From Labrys okinawensis (GTDB lineage Bacteria; Pseudomonadota; Alphaproteobacteria; Rhizobiales; Labraceae): a stretch of 64,000 nt of DNA. This document shows positions 39,248-47,104 of this stretch, piece by piece (the first letter of the stretch is position 1; each line of letters begins with the position of its first letter). Under the pieces are notes generated by a model. That model searched no databases. It was not told the origin of the DNA and worked only from the letters and a program-made list of their open reading frames with translations. The stretch is from assembly GCF_002982075.1 (NCBI RefSeq), contig NZ_PUEJ01000001.1:434001-498000 (forward strand), read 5' to 3'. The position numbers and the translations under genes are program-made.

Positions 39248-40011
39248 GGCAGCACCGGGCCGGACAAGCGGGCCTCGAACAGAACGGCAGGCTTTTCATG
39301 GCCACGGAAGGTTCCATCGCAGGCGCGGGCGGACAGGCCGGACAGCCCCGTGGCGCCGAGGCTTGGCAACCATGCTGCCAGGAGCCGGGTGACCTCGGCG
39401 AAGTCCCGGTAAGGCAGGTGCACGATACCATTGGTCCGGCAATGATCCCGAAGGCCAGCCTTGGCAAGGACGAGATCGACGACACCGGCCGCGCAATAGT
39501 CGGAACGGCCGTCGCCGATCAGGATGGTGCTATCCGTCTCCGTGCCGCCGGTGGAGCGCACGGCTTCGCATTTGCAGGTTCCCGCCCTCGAATGACAGGC
39601 TGGCGAGGCGTGCGGGCTGAGCATGGCATGACGATCCCCGGCCAGGAACATCAGGCGATTGGCGATTACGGGCAGGTCGCCCAGGCCGACGCGTGACAGG
39701 ATCCGACGGATGGCATAGTCGAGGCCGTCGCTGACGATGGTCGGCTCGATGTCATGGCCCCGGCAGAAGGCAACGAAACCGACAAAACCCGGATCGATAT
39801 CGACGGCGTCGAGCAGGCGATCGAGAGCGGGGCGGCTGCAGTGGAGCAGCGCGACCTCGCGGGCCATGCAATCGGCGGAGCCGATCAGGCCCGCCTGCCA
39901 TTGGGCTTCGATGTCGAGCCAGCCGGGAGCCGCGAAAGCCTCGAGCAGCATGTCAGTCACGTCGCGGGTCGCGATCGTTCCGTCGAAGTCGCAATATATC
40001 CGATACGCCAT
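39244..40011 (-). CDS. HAD-IB phosphatase, MtnX-like
   Basis: A 255-residue HAD hydrolase. Motif I is CDFDGTIATRDVTD with nucleophile Asp8 and Asp10, motif II is in IVSDGLDYAI, and motif IV is LIGDGRSDYCAAG. The C-x-C-K-like stretch AGTCKCEAV is typical of MtnX-related enzymes. It should remove phosphate from a small metabolite. It is the first gene of the nine-gene operon, 37 bp downstream of a sigma-54 promoter, and overlaps the arginase-fold gene by 4 bp. ATG 40011 is chosen because motif I follows directly. Confidence 0.85.
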   Translation of the reverse strand: MAYRIYCDFDGTIATRDVTDMLLEAFAAPGWLDIEAQWQAGLIGSADCMAREVALLHCSRPALDRLLDAVDIDPGFVGFVAFCRGHDIEPTIVSDGLDYAIRRILSRVGLGDLPVIANRLMFLAGDRHAMLSPHASPACHSRAGTCKCEAVRSTGGTETDSTILIGDGRSDYCAAGVVDLVLAKAGLRDHCRTNGIVHLPYRDFAEVTRLLAAWLPSLGATGLSGLSARACDGTFRGHEKPAVLFEARLSGPVLP

Positions 40012-40047
40012 TTCACGATCCGCTGGCAGGAGATTTGCCCCTTCATC

Positions 40048-40062
40048 GCAAGATGCGTGCCA
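40048..40062 (-). promoter_or_regulatory. Sigma-54 promoter of the nine-gene operon
   Basis: On the minus strand the sequence reads TGGCACG-N4-TTGC (TGGCACG at 40062-40056, TTGC at 40051-40048), an exact match to the -24/-12 consensus with the GG-N10-GC spacing. Transcription would begin near 40036, about 25 bp before ATG 40011. Confidence 0.85.
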
Positions 40063-40168
40063 GTCGGCCTTTGCCCAGGATCGCGAACCGGTCAGCCGGT
40101 CTTCAGACCCACCCCTTTCAAGGTGTTTGGGCCAAGTCGCGGGAAAAGGCTGGGAAAAGGCATCGAGA

Positions 40169-40292
40169 CCCCTCATCCGCCCCTTCGAGGCACCTTCTCC
40201 CGCAAGGGGAGAAGGCAATTTTCGAGCGCGACGCCACGAAAACTGCCCCCTTCTGCCCTTACGGGAGAAGGTGCCAGCAGGAGGATGAGGGG
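40169..40292. repeat. REP-like inverted repeat element
   Basis: CCCCTCATCC (40169-40178) and GGCACCTTCTCCCG (40189-40202) are matched in inverted order by CGGGAGAAGGTGCC (40262-40275) and GGATGAGGGG (40283-40292). Both arms are perfect. The composition (CCTTCTCCC plus CTCATCC) is that of extragenic repeats dispersed in alphaproteobacterial genomes. It lies between the two sigma-54 promoters. Confidence 0.75.
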
Positions 40293-40375
40293 GTTTGGGA
40301 GACGAGCTCCCGCCGACGGGAAATGCCGAGCCGAAGATCGGCACACCACCTCGTTTTCCTCGTTTCCTCCAAATT

Positions 40376-40400
40376 GCGAGCTACAAGTTTTGTAGCTCGC
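40376..40400. promoter_or_regulatory. Perfect palindrome, candidate enhancer site for the sigma-54 regulator
   Basis: GCGAGCTACAA (40376-40386), GTT, TTGTAGCTCGC (40390-40400): 11-bp perfect arms with a 3-bp centre. Its centre is about 116 bp upstream of the plus-strand -24 element and about 330 bp from the minus-strand one, a usual range for NtrC-type enhancer sites. Binding by the response regulator at 32385-33767 is inferred. Confidence 0.65.
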
Positions 40401-40503
40401 CTCAGGAAATGTCGGGGCGCTGGCTGCCCTCGGGTTCGCGCTTGCAGCACGCAATACGCCAAAAGCCCGGGCGACATGCGGGCATTCCCGGTCTTGGCGA
40501 TCT

Positions 40504-40518
40504 TGGCACGTTCCTTGC
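40504..40518 (+). promoter_or_regulatory. Sigma-54 promoter of the desaturase-aminotransferase pair
   Basis: TGGCACG (40504-40510), TTCC, TTGC (40515-40518): exact -24/-12 consensus with the GG-N10-GC spacing. The predicted start of transcription is near 40530, about 50 bp before ATG 40580. Confidence 0.87.
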
Positions 40519-40579
40519 GGTTGGAGGGCAACCGCTCTGTTGGTTGCCCGACCAGGCGACCGAACCAGGAACGTTCAAG

Positions 40580-41434
40580 ATGCGCATTCTGCAATATTCA
40601 AAATGGGACTGGGTGCCCGTCGTGCTCGGCACCGTTCATTTCCTCGCCGTGATCGGGCTGTTTCTCGTCTTCCCGCATTTGTCGTGGTGGAGCTTCATCT
40701 GCCTGGCACTGATCTATTCGCTGTCGATATCCTGGAATATCAACAGCATATCGCACAACTTCATTCATAATCCGTTCTTTGCCAGCCGGACCTTGAACGT
40801 CGTCTTCAGCTTCATGCTGTCGATCACGCTCGGTTTTTCGCAGGCCATGTACAACTTCGTCCATATGCGCCATCACAGCGGCAATATGGACAGGCCCGAC
40901 GAGGCCGGGAAAACCATCGACTACCTGTCGATCTACAAGCATGGCCACGACGGCAAGCCCGAAAACGTCTGGTCCTATACCTTCCTCAGCTATTTTCGCG
41001 ATGACCCGGCCGAGATCCTCCGGGCCATGGCAGTCAGGCGCCCGGGCGAGGCCCGGCAGGCCAAGTTCGAACTCGCCGTGATGATCGGCTTCTACCTGGT
41101 GCTGGCGCTGCTCGACTGGCGCTTCATCCTCTGCATGCTGCCCTTCAACTATCTGGGCCAGTGCCTGTCCTCCCTCAACGGCTATTATGAGCATTTCGGC
41201 GGCGATCCGGAAAAGCCGCTGGCCTGGGGCGTGAGCACCTATGAAAAGGTCTACAACTGGACCTGGATGAACAACGGCTACCACGCCGAGCATCACTACA
41301 GGCCCAAGGTCCATTGGACCAAGATGGCGGAGCTGCATCGCACCATTGCTGCCGAGCAGGAAGAGGCCGGCACGCGGGTGATCCGGCCACCCCATCCGCT
41401 CGGCTTCCTCGACGCCGATCTCGCCCAGCACTGA
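40580..41434 (+). CDS. Membrane di-iron fatty-acid-desaturase-like enzyme
   Basis: A 284-residue integral membrane oxygenase-type protein with about four helices. The histidine boxes are HNFIH (His59, His63), HMRHH (His95, His98, His99) and HAEHH (His235, His238, His239), with an additional His204. The family covers fatty acid desaturases, alkane hydroxylases and dihydrorhizobitoxine desaturase-like proteins, so it may introduce a double bond or hydroxyl into an acyl chain or an amino-acid-derived molecule. It is first in a two-gene unit driven by the sigma-54 promoter at 40504. AGGA lies about nine bases before the ATG. Confidence 0.82.
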   Translation: MRILQYSKWDWVPVVLGTVHFLAVIGLFLVFPHLSWWSFICLALIYSLSISWNINSISHNFIHNPFFASRTLNVVFSFMLSITLGFSQAMYNFVHMRHHSGNMDRPDEAGKTIDYLSIYKHGHDGKPENVWSYTFLSYFRDDPAEILRAMAVRRPGEARQAKFELAVMIGFYLVLALLDWRFILCMLPFNYLGQCLSSLNGYYEHFGGDPEKPLAWGVSTYEKVYNWTWMNNGYHAEHHYRPKVHWTKMAELHRTIAAEQEEAGTRVIRPPHPLGFLDADLAQH

Positions 41435-41492
41435 GGCGCGCGCCGATCATACGCCCCGCCTTGCCAAAGCCCTCCTCAATCGAGACAATCCC

Positions 41493-42839
41493 GTGAATTA
41501 CATCAGCCCCTCCCTCACGCGTACCGCCACCAGCGCCTCCCTGTTCGAAACGGCGCGCCATGTCATTCCCGGCGGCGTGAATTCGACCGCCCGGGCCCAA
41601 TGGTCCGGCTGGCTGCCTTATCCCTTGTTCGTCGAGAGAGGCGAGGGATCGCGGCTCGTCGATGCCGACGGCAACCACTATATCGATTATCTCCTCGGGC
41701 TTGGCCCGATGATCCTGGGGCATCGCCCGCGCAAGGTGACGCGGGCCGTGGTCGATTTCATCGAGCAGCGCGGCACCGTCTTCGCCTTGCCGACGGCCGA
41801 CGAGGCGGTCCTGGCCGAAAAGATCGTGGCTGCGGTCCCCGGCGTCGAGCAGGTGCGCCTGTGCAATACCGGCACCGAGGCGGTGCTCTATGCCACCCGC
41901 CTGGCGCGGGCCTTCACCGGGAAGCGCAAGATCATCCGTTTCGAGGGCATGTATCATGGCTTTTCCGACGGCGTGTATTGGAGCAAGCACCCGCCGATCG
42001 ACAAGGCAGGGCCCGATCACAGCCCCAAGGCCGTGCCGCAGGGGCCCGGCATGCCGCGCGGCGTGGAAGAGAACCTGATCATCCTGCCCTGGAACGATGC
42101 GCAGGCGCTCGCCGATGTTCTGGCCAAGCATGGCGAGGAGATCGCCGGCATCATCACCGAGCCGGTGATGTGCAACACCGGCTGCATCCTGCCCAGGCAT
42201 GGCTATCTGGAGGCGATGCGCGATCTCGCCACGCGGCATGACGTCGTGCTGATCTTCGACGAGGTCATCACCGGGTTCCGGCTTGGCCTCGGCGGCGCCC
42301 AGGCGCGGTTCGGCATCCGGCCAGATTTGTCGGTGTTCGCCAAGGGGCTCGGCGGTGGTTTCCCGGTGGCGGCGCTCGGCGGCAGGAAGGAGATCATGAG
42401 CCTCGTCGCCGACGGCACGGTGTCGATGGCGGGCACCTATACGGCCAACGGTATTGCGGTCGCTGCCGCCAATGCGGCGCTGGACGAACTCGGCCAGGAC
42501 GGGGTCTATGGCCAGCTGGATGCCGTCTCGGACGAGTTGAGGACCGGGCTCGACCTCGTCCTGAAGCAGGCCGGGCTGCCGGCCTACACAGTCGGCGTGG
42601 GACCCCTGATGCAGGTGTGGTTCGCCAGCAAGCCGATCCACAATTATCGTGACGCCGAACGTTACGCGGATCAGGGCCTGTTCCGGCGCTGGTTCGAGGG
42701 CATGCTGGAGCGCGGCGTGCTCTTCCATCCCGGCGCCTACGAGAACCTGTTCGTATCGACGGCCCATAGCCGCGAGGACATTGCGGTCACGCTGGCGGCC
42801 GCCAAGGATGTCGCCAGCGGCCTCGCGCGGACGGTGTGA
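41493..42839 (+). CDS. Class III aminotransferase, glutamate-1-semialdehyde-aminomutase-like
   Basis: A 448-residue PLP enzyme. GGVNSTARA near the N-terminus is the hallmark of the GSAM/HemL-like subgroup; Asp256 in LIFDEVITGFR contacts the cofactor and Lys284 in SVFAKGLGGGFP binds it. It is not expected to be the tetrapyrrole enzyme, because Alphaproteobacteria make ALA by the C4 route. It may aminate an aldehyde or ketone such as a phosphorylated sugar or an acyl-derived carbonyl. The start is GTG 41493, 58 bp after the desaturase stop, so both share the sigma-54 promoter. Confidence 0.88.
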   Translation: MNYISPSLTRTATSASLFETARHVIPGGVNSTARAQWSGWLPYPLFVERGEGSRLVDADGNHYIDYLLGLGPMILGHRPRKVTRAVVDFIEQRGTVFALPTADEAVLAEKIVAAVPGVEQVRLCNTGTEAVLYATRLARAFTGKRKIIRFEGMYHGFSDGVYWSKHPPIDKAGPDHSPKAVPQGPGMPRGVEENLIILPWNDAQALADVLAKHGEEIAGIITEPVMCNTGCILPRHGYLEAMRDLATRHDVVLIFDEVITGFRLGLGGAQARFGIRPDLSVFAKGLGGGFPVAALGGRKEIMSLVADGTVSMAGTYTANGIAVAAANAALDELGQDGVYGQLDAVSDELRTGLDLVLKQAGLPAYTVGVGPLMQVWFASKPIHNYRDAERYADQGLFRRWFEGMLERGVLFHPGAYENLFVSTAHSREDIAVTLAAAKDVASGLARTV

Positions 42840-42894
42840 TCTCTCGGGCCGCCCGGTGGCCTGCATCTGGCGGCCCGCTGTCACGCGCGATCGA

Positions 42895-43839
42895 TCATCC
42901 CTGCGCGCCGCCATCGAAGACAAGGGAGCGGTGCGCGGATACGCCCGCCATCACGCCCGCAGCCGAAGCCATCGTCGCATTTGCCATCATGCTGGTGACG
43001 TCGCCGGCGGCAAAGACACCCTCGATGCTGGTGCGCTTCTGGTCGTCGACGCTGATGAGGGGGCCGAGAGGCCCGTCCTCGATCCGGCAGCCGAGCTGCT
43101 CTGCCAGCGGCGACGTCAAATATGTCCGCGGCGCGGTGAAGACGGCCTCAACCGGCACTGTCAGGCCATTTGCGGATCGGACGGCCTCGATGGCCGTGCC
43201 GGTGCCGAGGATCTCGACGGCCGGGCTGTATTCGACCTCGATATTGCGGGCGCGGAACAGCGGGAGGAGGTCCTCGTCGGGCTCGAACCGGCCCTGGGTG
43301 AAATAGACCGTCGGGCCCCAATCCGACACCAGCACGGCCTGATGGGCCGACATCGGATGGTTGGCGATGACGCCGAGGCGGCGATCCGCGACCTCGAAGC
43401 CGTGACAATAGGGGCAGCTGAAGATGGAGAGGCCCCAGCGCTCGCGCAGGCCGGCGATCTCCGGCAGTGCATCCCCGACGCCGGTCGCCAGGATCAGCCG
43501 CCGGCCGCGTGCGACGCCCTTTTCCTTCAGCTCGACCTCGAAGAACGCCCCGTTCCGGCGGGCCTGCTGGGCCTGGCCAGCGAGGAAGCCGAACGTCGGA
43601 TAGGCGGAGAGCTGGGAAAGCGCGGTGCCGATGATCTCGCGCGGCGCGCGTCCATCCTGGCCGAGAAAGCCATGGGCGCTCTCCACGAAACGGTTTCGCG
43701 GCAGGCCGGCGTCGATGAGCAGCACCCGGCGGCGGGCGCGAGCGAGCTGCATCGCCGCGGAAACGCCGGCAAAACTGCCGCCGATGATGATGACGTCGTG
43801 GGGAGGGCGGTCGGCATTATCGAGGAGCGACGCGGTCAT
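42895..43839 (-). CDS. Thioredoxin-reductase-like NAD(P)/FAD oxidoreductase
   Basis: A 314-residue flavoprotein of the thioredoxin reductase family. The FAD-binding GGSFAGVSAAMQLARA is at the N-terminus, the redox motif SCPYCHGFEV near the middle and GVFAAGDVTS near the end. The CPYC motif differs from the CATC of true TrxB, so it is one of the TrxR-like proteins whose partner is uncertain. It is divergent from an Rrf2 regulator with an inverted repeat in the gap, so it is the likely target. Confidence 0.85.
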   Translation of the reverse strand: MTASLLDNADRPPHDVIIIGGSFAGVSAAMQLARARRRVLLIDAGLPRNRFVESAHGFLGQDGRAPREIIGTALSQLSAYPTFGFLAGQAQQARRNGAFFEVELKEKGVARGRRLILATGVGDALPEIAGLRERWGLSIFSCPYCHGFEVADRRLGVIANHPMSAHQAVLVSDWGPTVYFTQGRFEPDEDLLPLFRARNIEVEYSPAVEILGTGTAIEAVRSANGLTVPVEAVFTAPRTYLTSPLAEQLGCRIEDGPLGPLISVDDQKRTSIEGVFAAGDVTSMMANATMASAAGVMAGVSAHRSLVFDGGAQG

Positions 43840-43895
43840 TGAAGCACCTTTGAGTCGGCTTGAGAAGCGGTTCTCCGGCAGGTCCGCCAGATACG

Positions 43896-43917
43896 TATCA
43901 TTGAAAGTTACATGATA
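43896..43917. promoter_or_regulatory. Candidate Rrf2 operator
   Basis: TATCAT (43896-43901) and ATGATA (43912-43917) form a perfect 6-bp inverted repeat with a 10-bp spacer, between the divergent oxidoreductase and Rrf2 genes. Size and site fit an Rrf2 dimer. Confidence 0.55.
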
Positions 43918-44043
43918 GCTTGGCCGAGGAGGAACGCAACTTTTATTGTTACGAGACCCTATTCCGGGTATCTCTGAAGCGGCGGCCGGTCATCGGCCAC
44001 GACGCCATGGCCGGATTGGGAAGGCTGGAAGGAAGGAACCGAA

Positions 44044-44508
44044 ATGGCTCGCGACAGCCGGTTGTCACGCATGCTCCATGTGCTGCTTCATATTGATCAG
44101 GCCGAACGCGGGCTGACCTCGGACGAGATCGGCCGGATGCTCGACACCAATCCCGTCGTGATCCGCCGCACCATGGCGGGCCTGCGCGAGCAGGGCTATG
44201 TGACCTCGGAGAAGGGCCATGGCGGTGGCTGGAAACTCGCCCGGCCTCTCGATCAATTCACTTTGCTCGACGTCTATGCCGCGATCGGCGAACCGCCCAT
44301 ATTCGCTCTCGGCCTCTCCGACGACCACCCGCAATGCCTGGTCGAGCAGGCCGTGAATGTCCGTCTCGACGATGCGCTCGGCGAGGCACGCCAGTTGCTG
44401 CTCGATCAGTTTGCCAAGGTGACGCTGGCCGACCTCTCCGCCGATTTCCGGGCACGCTTGGCCGCGCATGGCGAACGCCGGTGCGACGCACAGCGGGAGG
44501 AGCGCTAG
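44044..44508 (+). CDS. Rrf2 family transcriptional regulator
   Basis: A 154-residue winged-helix regulator. The DNA-binding part is LTSDEIGRMLDTNPVVIRRTM and the wing GYVTSEKGHGGGWKLARP. It lacks the three closely placed cysteines of the Fe-S members IscR and NsrR; only Cys98 (HPQCLVEQ) and one near the C-terminus are present, so it probably senses through thiols or another ligand. GGAAGGAA precedes the ATG. It is divergent from the thioredoxin-reductase-like gene. Confidence 0.88.
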   Translation: MARDSRLSRMLHVLLHIDQAERGLTSDEIGRMLDTNPVVIRRTMAGLREQGYVTSEKGHGGGWKLARPLDQFTLLDVYAAIGEPPIFALGLSDDHPQCLVEQAVNVRLDDALGEARQLLLDQFAKVTLADLSADFRARLAAHGERRCDAQREER

Positions 44509-44537
44509 AACAGCCCGCGGCGCGGACGGGGAGGAGC

Positions 44538-45011
44538 TCAGTCCATCTCCTCTGTCTCCATTCGCCCCGGCGGGCTGCGGACGAACGTATCCTGCGCGCC
44601 CAGCACGCGTCCGTCCTGGGCGCGAAGCTCGAGCCTGCGCACGGGGAGGGCGGTCTTCTTGTCCACCAGCAGCACATGGGATTCGTCCGGCTCGAAGAAG
44701 AAATCCTCCCCCCATTGCCGCAGGGCCACCAGCACCAGAAACAGGCCGCGGCCCTTCTCGGTCAGGACATATTCGTGATGGGGGCTGCCATCACTGGCAG
44801 GCACCAGATCCATGATGCCGTGGCTCACCAGATTGCGCAGCCGCGCCGCGAGGATGTTCTTGGCCAGACCGAGATTCTTCTGAAATTCGCCGAACCGGCG
44901 CAGACCGTCGAAGGCGTCGCGCACGATCAGCAGCGACCACCAGTCGCCGATCGCATCCAGCGGCCGGGCGATCCCGCACAGGGATTGCTGGTGGCTTATC
45001 CTCTTGGCCAT
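44538..45011 (-). CDS. HxlR family transcriptional regulator
   Basis: A 157-residue winged-helix protein. The HxlR signature is complete: CGIARPLDAIGDWWSLLIVRDA, RRFGEFQKNLGLAKNILAAR, then HHEYVLTEKGRGL. A C-terminal extension of about 50 residues follows. The single Cys just ahead of the first helix can act as a redox or electrophile sensor in some relatives. ATG 45011 is preferred over 45038, as the family begins close to KRISHQQSLCG. It is divergent from the alpha/beta hydrolase with a clear inverted repeat between. Confidence 0.88.
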   Translation of the reverse strand: MAKRISHQQSLCGIARPLDAIGDWWSLLIVRDAFDGLRRFGEFQKNLGLAKNILAARLRNLVSHGIMDLVPASDGSPHHEYVLTEKGRGLFLVLVALRQWGEDFFFEPDESHVLLVDKKTALPVRRLELRAQDGRVLGAQDTFVRSPPGRMETEEMD

Positions 45012-45112
45012 GGCATTGCGTCCATCATCCTCGTCCACATCGGGGAAGGCTCGCCCGACGAAACAAGCTCCGTCTGTTCCTGCTACCCTTGTCTAAAGCA
45101 TATGGGTTGCAA

Positions 45113-45150
45113 ATTGAAACCACAAGATTTATCGATCCCATGGTTTCAAT
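45113..45150. promoter_or_regulatory. Candidate HxlR operator
   Basis: ATTGAAACCA (45113-45122) and TGGTTTCAAT (45141-45150), perfect 10-bp inverted arms with an 18-bp spacer, in the 166 bp between divergent HxlR and hydrolase genes. Each arm also sits in a shorter local GGTT...AACC repeat, so two dimer sites are possible. Confidence 0.65.
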
Positions 45151-45177
45151 CTAAAACCGTGGATACAGGATATTCCC

Positions 45178-46098
45178 ATGATCGAAGCAGAGGCCACCTT
45201 CGATGGCACTTTTCCATTCGCCCCGCGTTTCAGCAGCGCCCCCGGCTTTCGCATGCACTATGTCGATGAAGGTCCGGATGACGGCGAGCCCGTCTTGTGC
45301 CTGCATGGCGAGCCGACCTGGGGCTATCTCTTCCGCCATCTGGTTCCTGTTCTGAGCCAGACGCATCGCGTGATCGTTCCCGATCACATGGGCTTCGGCA
45401 AGAGCGAGACCCCGGAAGGACGCAGCTATTGGCTGCAGGATCACATCGACAATCTCGAGCGCTTCGTCCTGGCGCTCGACCTCGGCAATATCACGCTCGT
45501 CATGCACGATTTCGGCGGTCCTGCCGGCATGGGGCTTGCCGCACGGCAGCCGCAGCGGATCCGCAGGATCATCTCGGCCAACGGACCGACACCCTTTGGC
45601 CATGCCGATCTCCCCGAGCGCCTCAGCGCCAATGCGCAGCTATCGCCCTGGTTCCGGTGGATTGTCCAAGCCCATGCAGGCGGCGTACTGAGAAGCGTGC
45701 TCGGCCAACTCGGCTTCAACATTCTGAGCACGTTGAAGCTCAACGGCTTCGAGAACAATGCCGTCATCACCGACGCCTGGCTCTCGGCCTATGGCGCGCC
45801 CTTTTCGAATCCGGCTGAATGCCTGGGCGCAATCGGTTGGGCGGAGGGTTTTGCCTTGGGCACCCACCAAGTCGAGCAGCCCAGCCCGGCTGCCATCGAG
45901 ATCATCCGCGACAAGCCGGCTCTGGCGATCTGGGGAGAGGCGGACCGTACGCTCCACGCCGAGCATTTCCTGCCGATGTCCTCCGAACTCTTCCCGCGGG
46001 CGCCTATCGAGCGGCTCAAGGGAGTCGGCCATTATTGCTTTGAAGACACCCCGGACGTCGTTGCCGCCCTGATCCGCGATTTCATTCGCCGGTCGTGA
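45178..46098 (+). CDS. Haloalkane-dehalogenase-like alpha/beta hydrolase
   Basis: A 306-residue hydrolase with an Asp nucleophile: Asp111 in LVMHDFGGPAG; oxyanion/halide region LCLHGEPTWGY (Trp48); acid in IWGEADRTLH and His in GVGHYCFED. The layout is that of haloalkane dehalogenases and epoxide hydrolases. The residue after the nucleophile is Phe rather than the second halide-binding Trp of well-known dehalogenases, so dehalogenation is not assured; an epoxide or other ester may be the substrate. It is probably induced through the divergent HxlR gene. Confidence 0.8.
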   Translation: MIEAEATFDGTFPFAPRFSSAPGFRMHYVDEGPDDGEPVLCLHGEPTWGYLFRHLVPVLSQTHRVIVPDHMGFGKSETPEGRSYWLQDHIDNLERFVLALDLGNITLVMHDFGGPAGMGLAARQPQRIRRIISANGPTPFGHADLPERLSANAQLSPWFRWIVQAHAGGVLRSVLGQLGFNILSTLKLNGFENNAVITDAWLSAYGAPFSNPAECLGAIGWAEGFALGTHQVEQPSPAAIEIIRDKPALAIWGEADRTLHAEHFLPMSSELFPRAPIERLKGVGHYCFEDTPDVVAALIRDFIRRS

Positions 46099-46384
46099 GA
46101 TCGCTCGGATGTGCCCTGCGGCGACCGTCCTGCTCCCCTGGTGCAGACGCTCTCCGCCGCCCTGCGAAGAAGCCGGAGCTCGCCATATCGAGGCCATGCC
46201 GCCAAGCTAAAATGTCGAAATGTTTTCCGAATTCTTAAGATGAAAAGATCTATGTAAGAGTCTGAAAATATACACTCATTGACATTGCCAAGATTGCGCA
46301 GGGCGACGATGTCGCCGGGCGCAATCCGCTAGGACAGCGTCAGATGGGTTGTCGCCGATCAAACACCGCCATGAGGAATTCGCC

Positions 46385-46684
46385 ATGCCTGCAGGCCAGT
46401 TCAAGCCTTTCCTTCCGTTCCTGCCTGTCGCCATGCTGGCGCTGGCGGCTTGCGCCTCCAATGCCGCGCAGCCAGGGCAGTCTGCGACCTGCGTGGCCGA
46501 GGCGGCGCAGCGTCTGGTCGGCCAGCCCAAGCCAACCGACGATGAAGCCAGGAAGCTGACGGGCGCCCCGATCGTCCGCCAGATCAAGCCGGGCCAGGCC
46601 GTTACCTTCGATTTTCGCCAGGACCGGGTGACCATCACGACCAACCCCGCTACCGGGCGGGTGGTCAGCGCCGGTTGCGGTTAA
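46385..46684 (+). CDS. I78 family peptidase-inhibitor-like lipoprotein
   Basis: A 99-residue exported protein. The signal peptide ends in a lipobox (ALAACAS), so it is probably a lipoprotein. The mature domain matches the I78 family (elastase-inhibitor type): an early Cys in SATCVAEAAQRLVGQP, a central GAPIVRQIKPGQAVTFDF block, and the closing RVVSAGCG, whose Cys forms a disulfide with the first. AGGAATTC before ATG 46385 supports this start. It is flanked by unrelated small genes. Confidence 0.75.
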   Translation: MPAGQFKPFLPFLPVAMLALAACASNAAQPGQSATCVAEAAQRLVGQPKPTDDEARKLTGAPIVRQIKPGQAVTFDFRQDRVTITTNPATGRVVSAGCG

Positions 46685-46730
46685 AGGGCCCCTTCCATCG
46701 CCTCGGACGAGTGTCGATGCAACAACCTGG

Positions 46731-46979
46731 CTACATCCAGCTCCGACCGTCGCCGCTGGAGCAGCCATAGGGCGGCAGGCGGTCGCCGAAGCGCTTCTGC
46801 AACTGGTAGCAGCCCCATTTGCGCAGGGCCATCGGCATGCGGCTGTTGAGCTCGATGCCGACTTCGTCGAGCGGGTCTTTGGCGGCCGTCACATAGTCGT
46901 ACCAGCGATAGCCGGCCGTGCCGACGATGGCGATGACGGCCACCATCACGATCATGATGAGTTTTCGCAAGATCAGCAT
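46731..46979 (-). CDS. Small single-pass membrane hypothetical protein
   Basis: An 82-residue protein with one N-terminal hydrophobic helix (IMIVMVAVIAIVGTAGY) and a short soluble tail containing two cysteines (KWGCYQLQ and YGCSSG). A GAGGT precedes the ATG at 46979. I do not recognise a family. It lies convergent with the I78 gene and 125 bp downstream of the DUF3053 gene on the same strand. Confidence 0.6.
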   Translation of the reverse strand: MLILRKLIMIVMVAVIAIVGTAGYRWYDYVTAAKDPLDEVGIELNSRMPMALRKWGCYQLQKRFGDRLPPYGCSSGDGRSWM

Positions 46980-47104
46980 ATTCGATACCTCAGGCAGGGC
47001 GCATTCGGAGCTGGGGGCATGTCTGCCCTAGTTCCCGTTTCGAGCCTCTTTGCGACTGCGGCCGATTCCGTCAAATCGCAAAAGCTCCAGGGCTTGACGA
47101 GGCC

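Noticed and set aside
41493..42839. Calling the class III aminotransferase HemL
   Set aside because: GGVNSTARA is HemL-like, but Alphaproteobacteria normally make ALA from glycine and succinyl-CoA, and the gene sits behind a sigma-54 promoter with a desaturase.
41175..42923. A 582-codon minus-strand open frame opposite the aminotransferase
   Set aside because: Antisense shadow of the class III aminotransferase; His/Arg-rich and unrelated to any family.
46279..46310. A TTGACA near 46279 as a -35 box
   Set aside because: No acceptable -10 element is found at 16-18 bp downstream.
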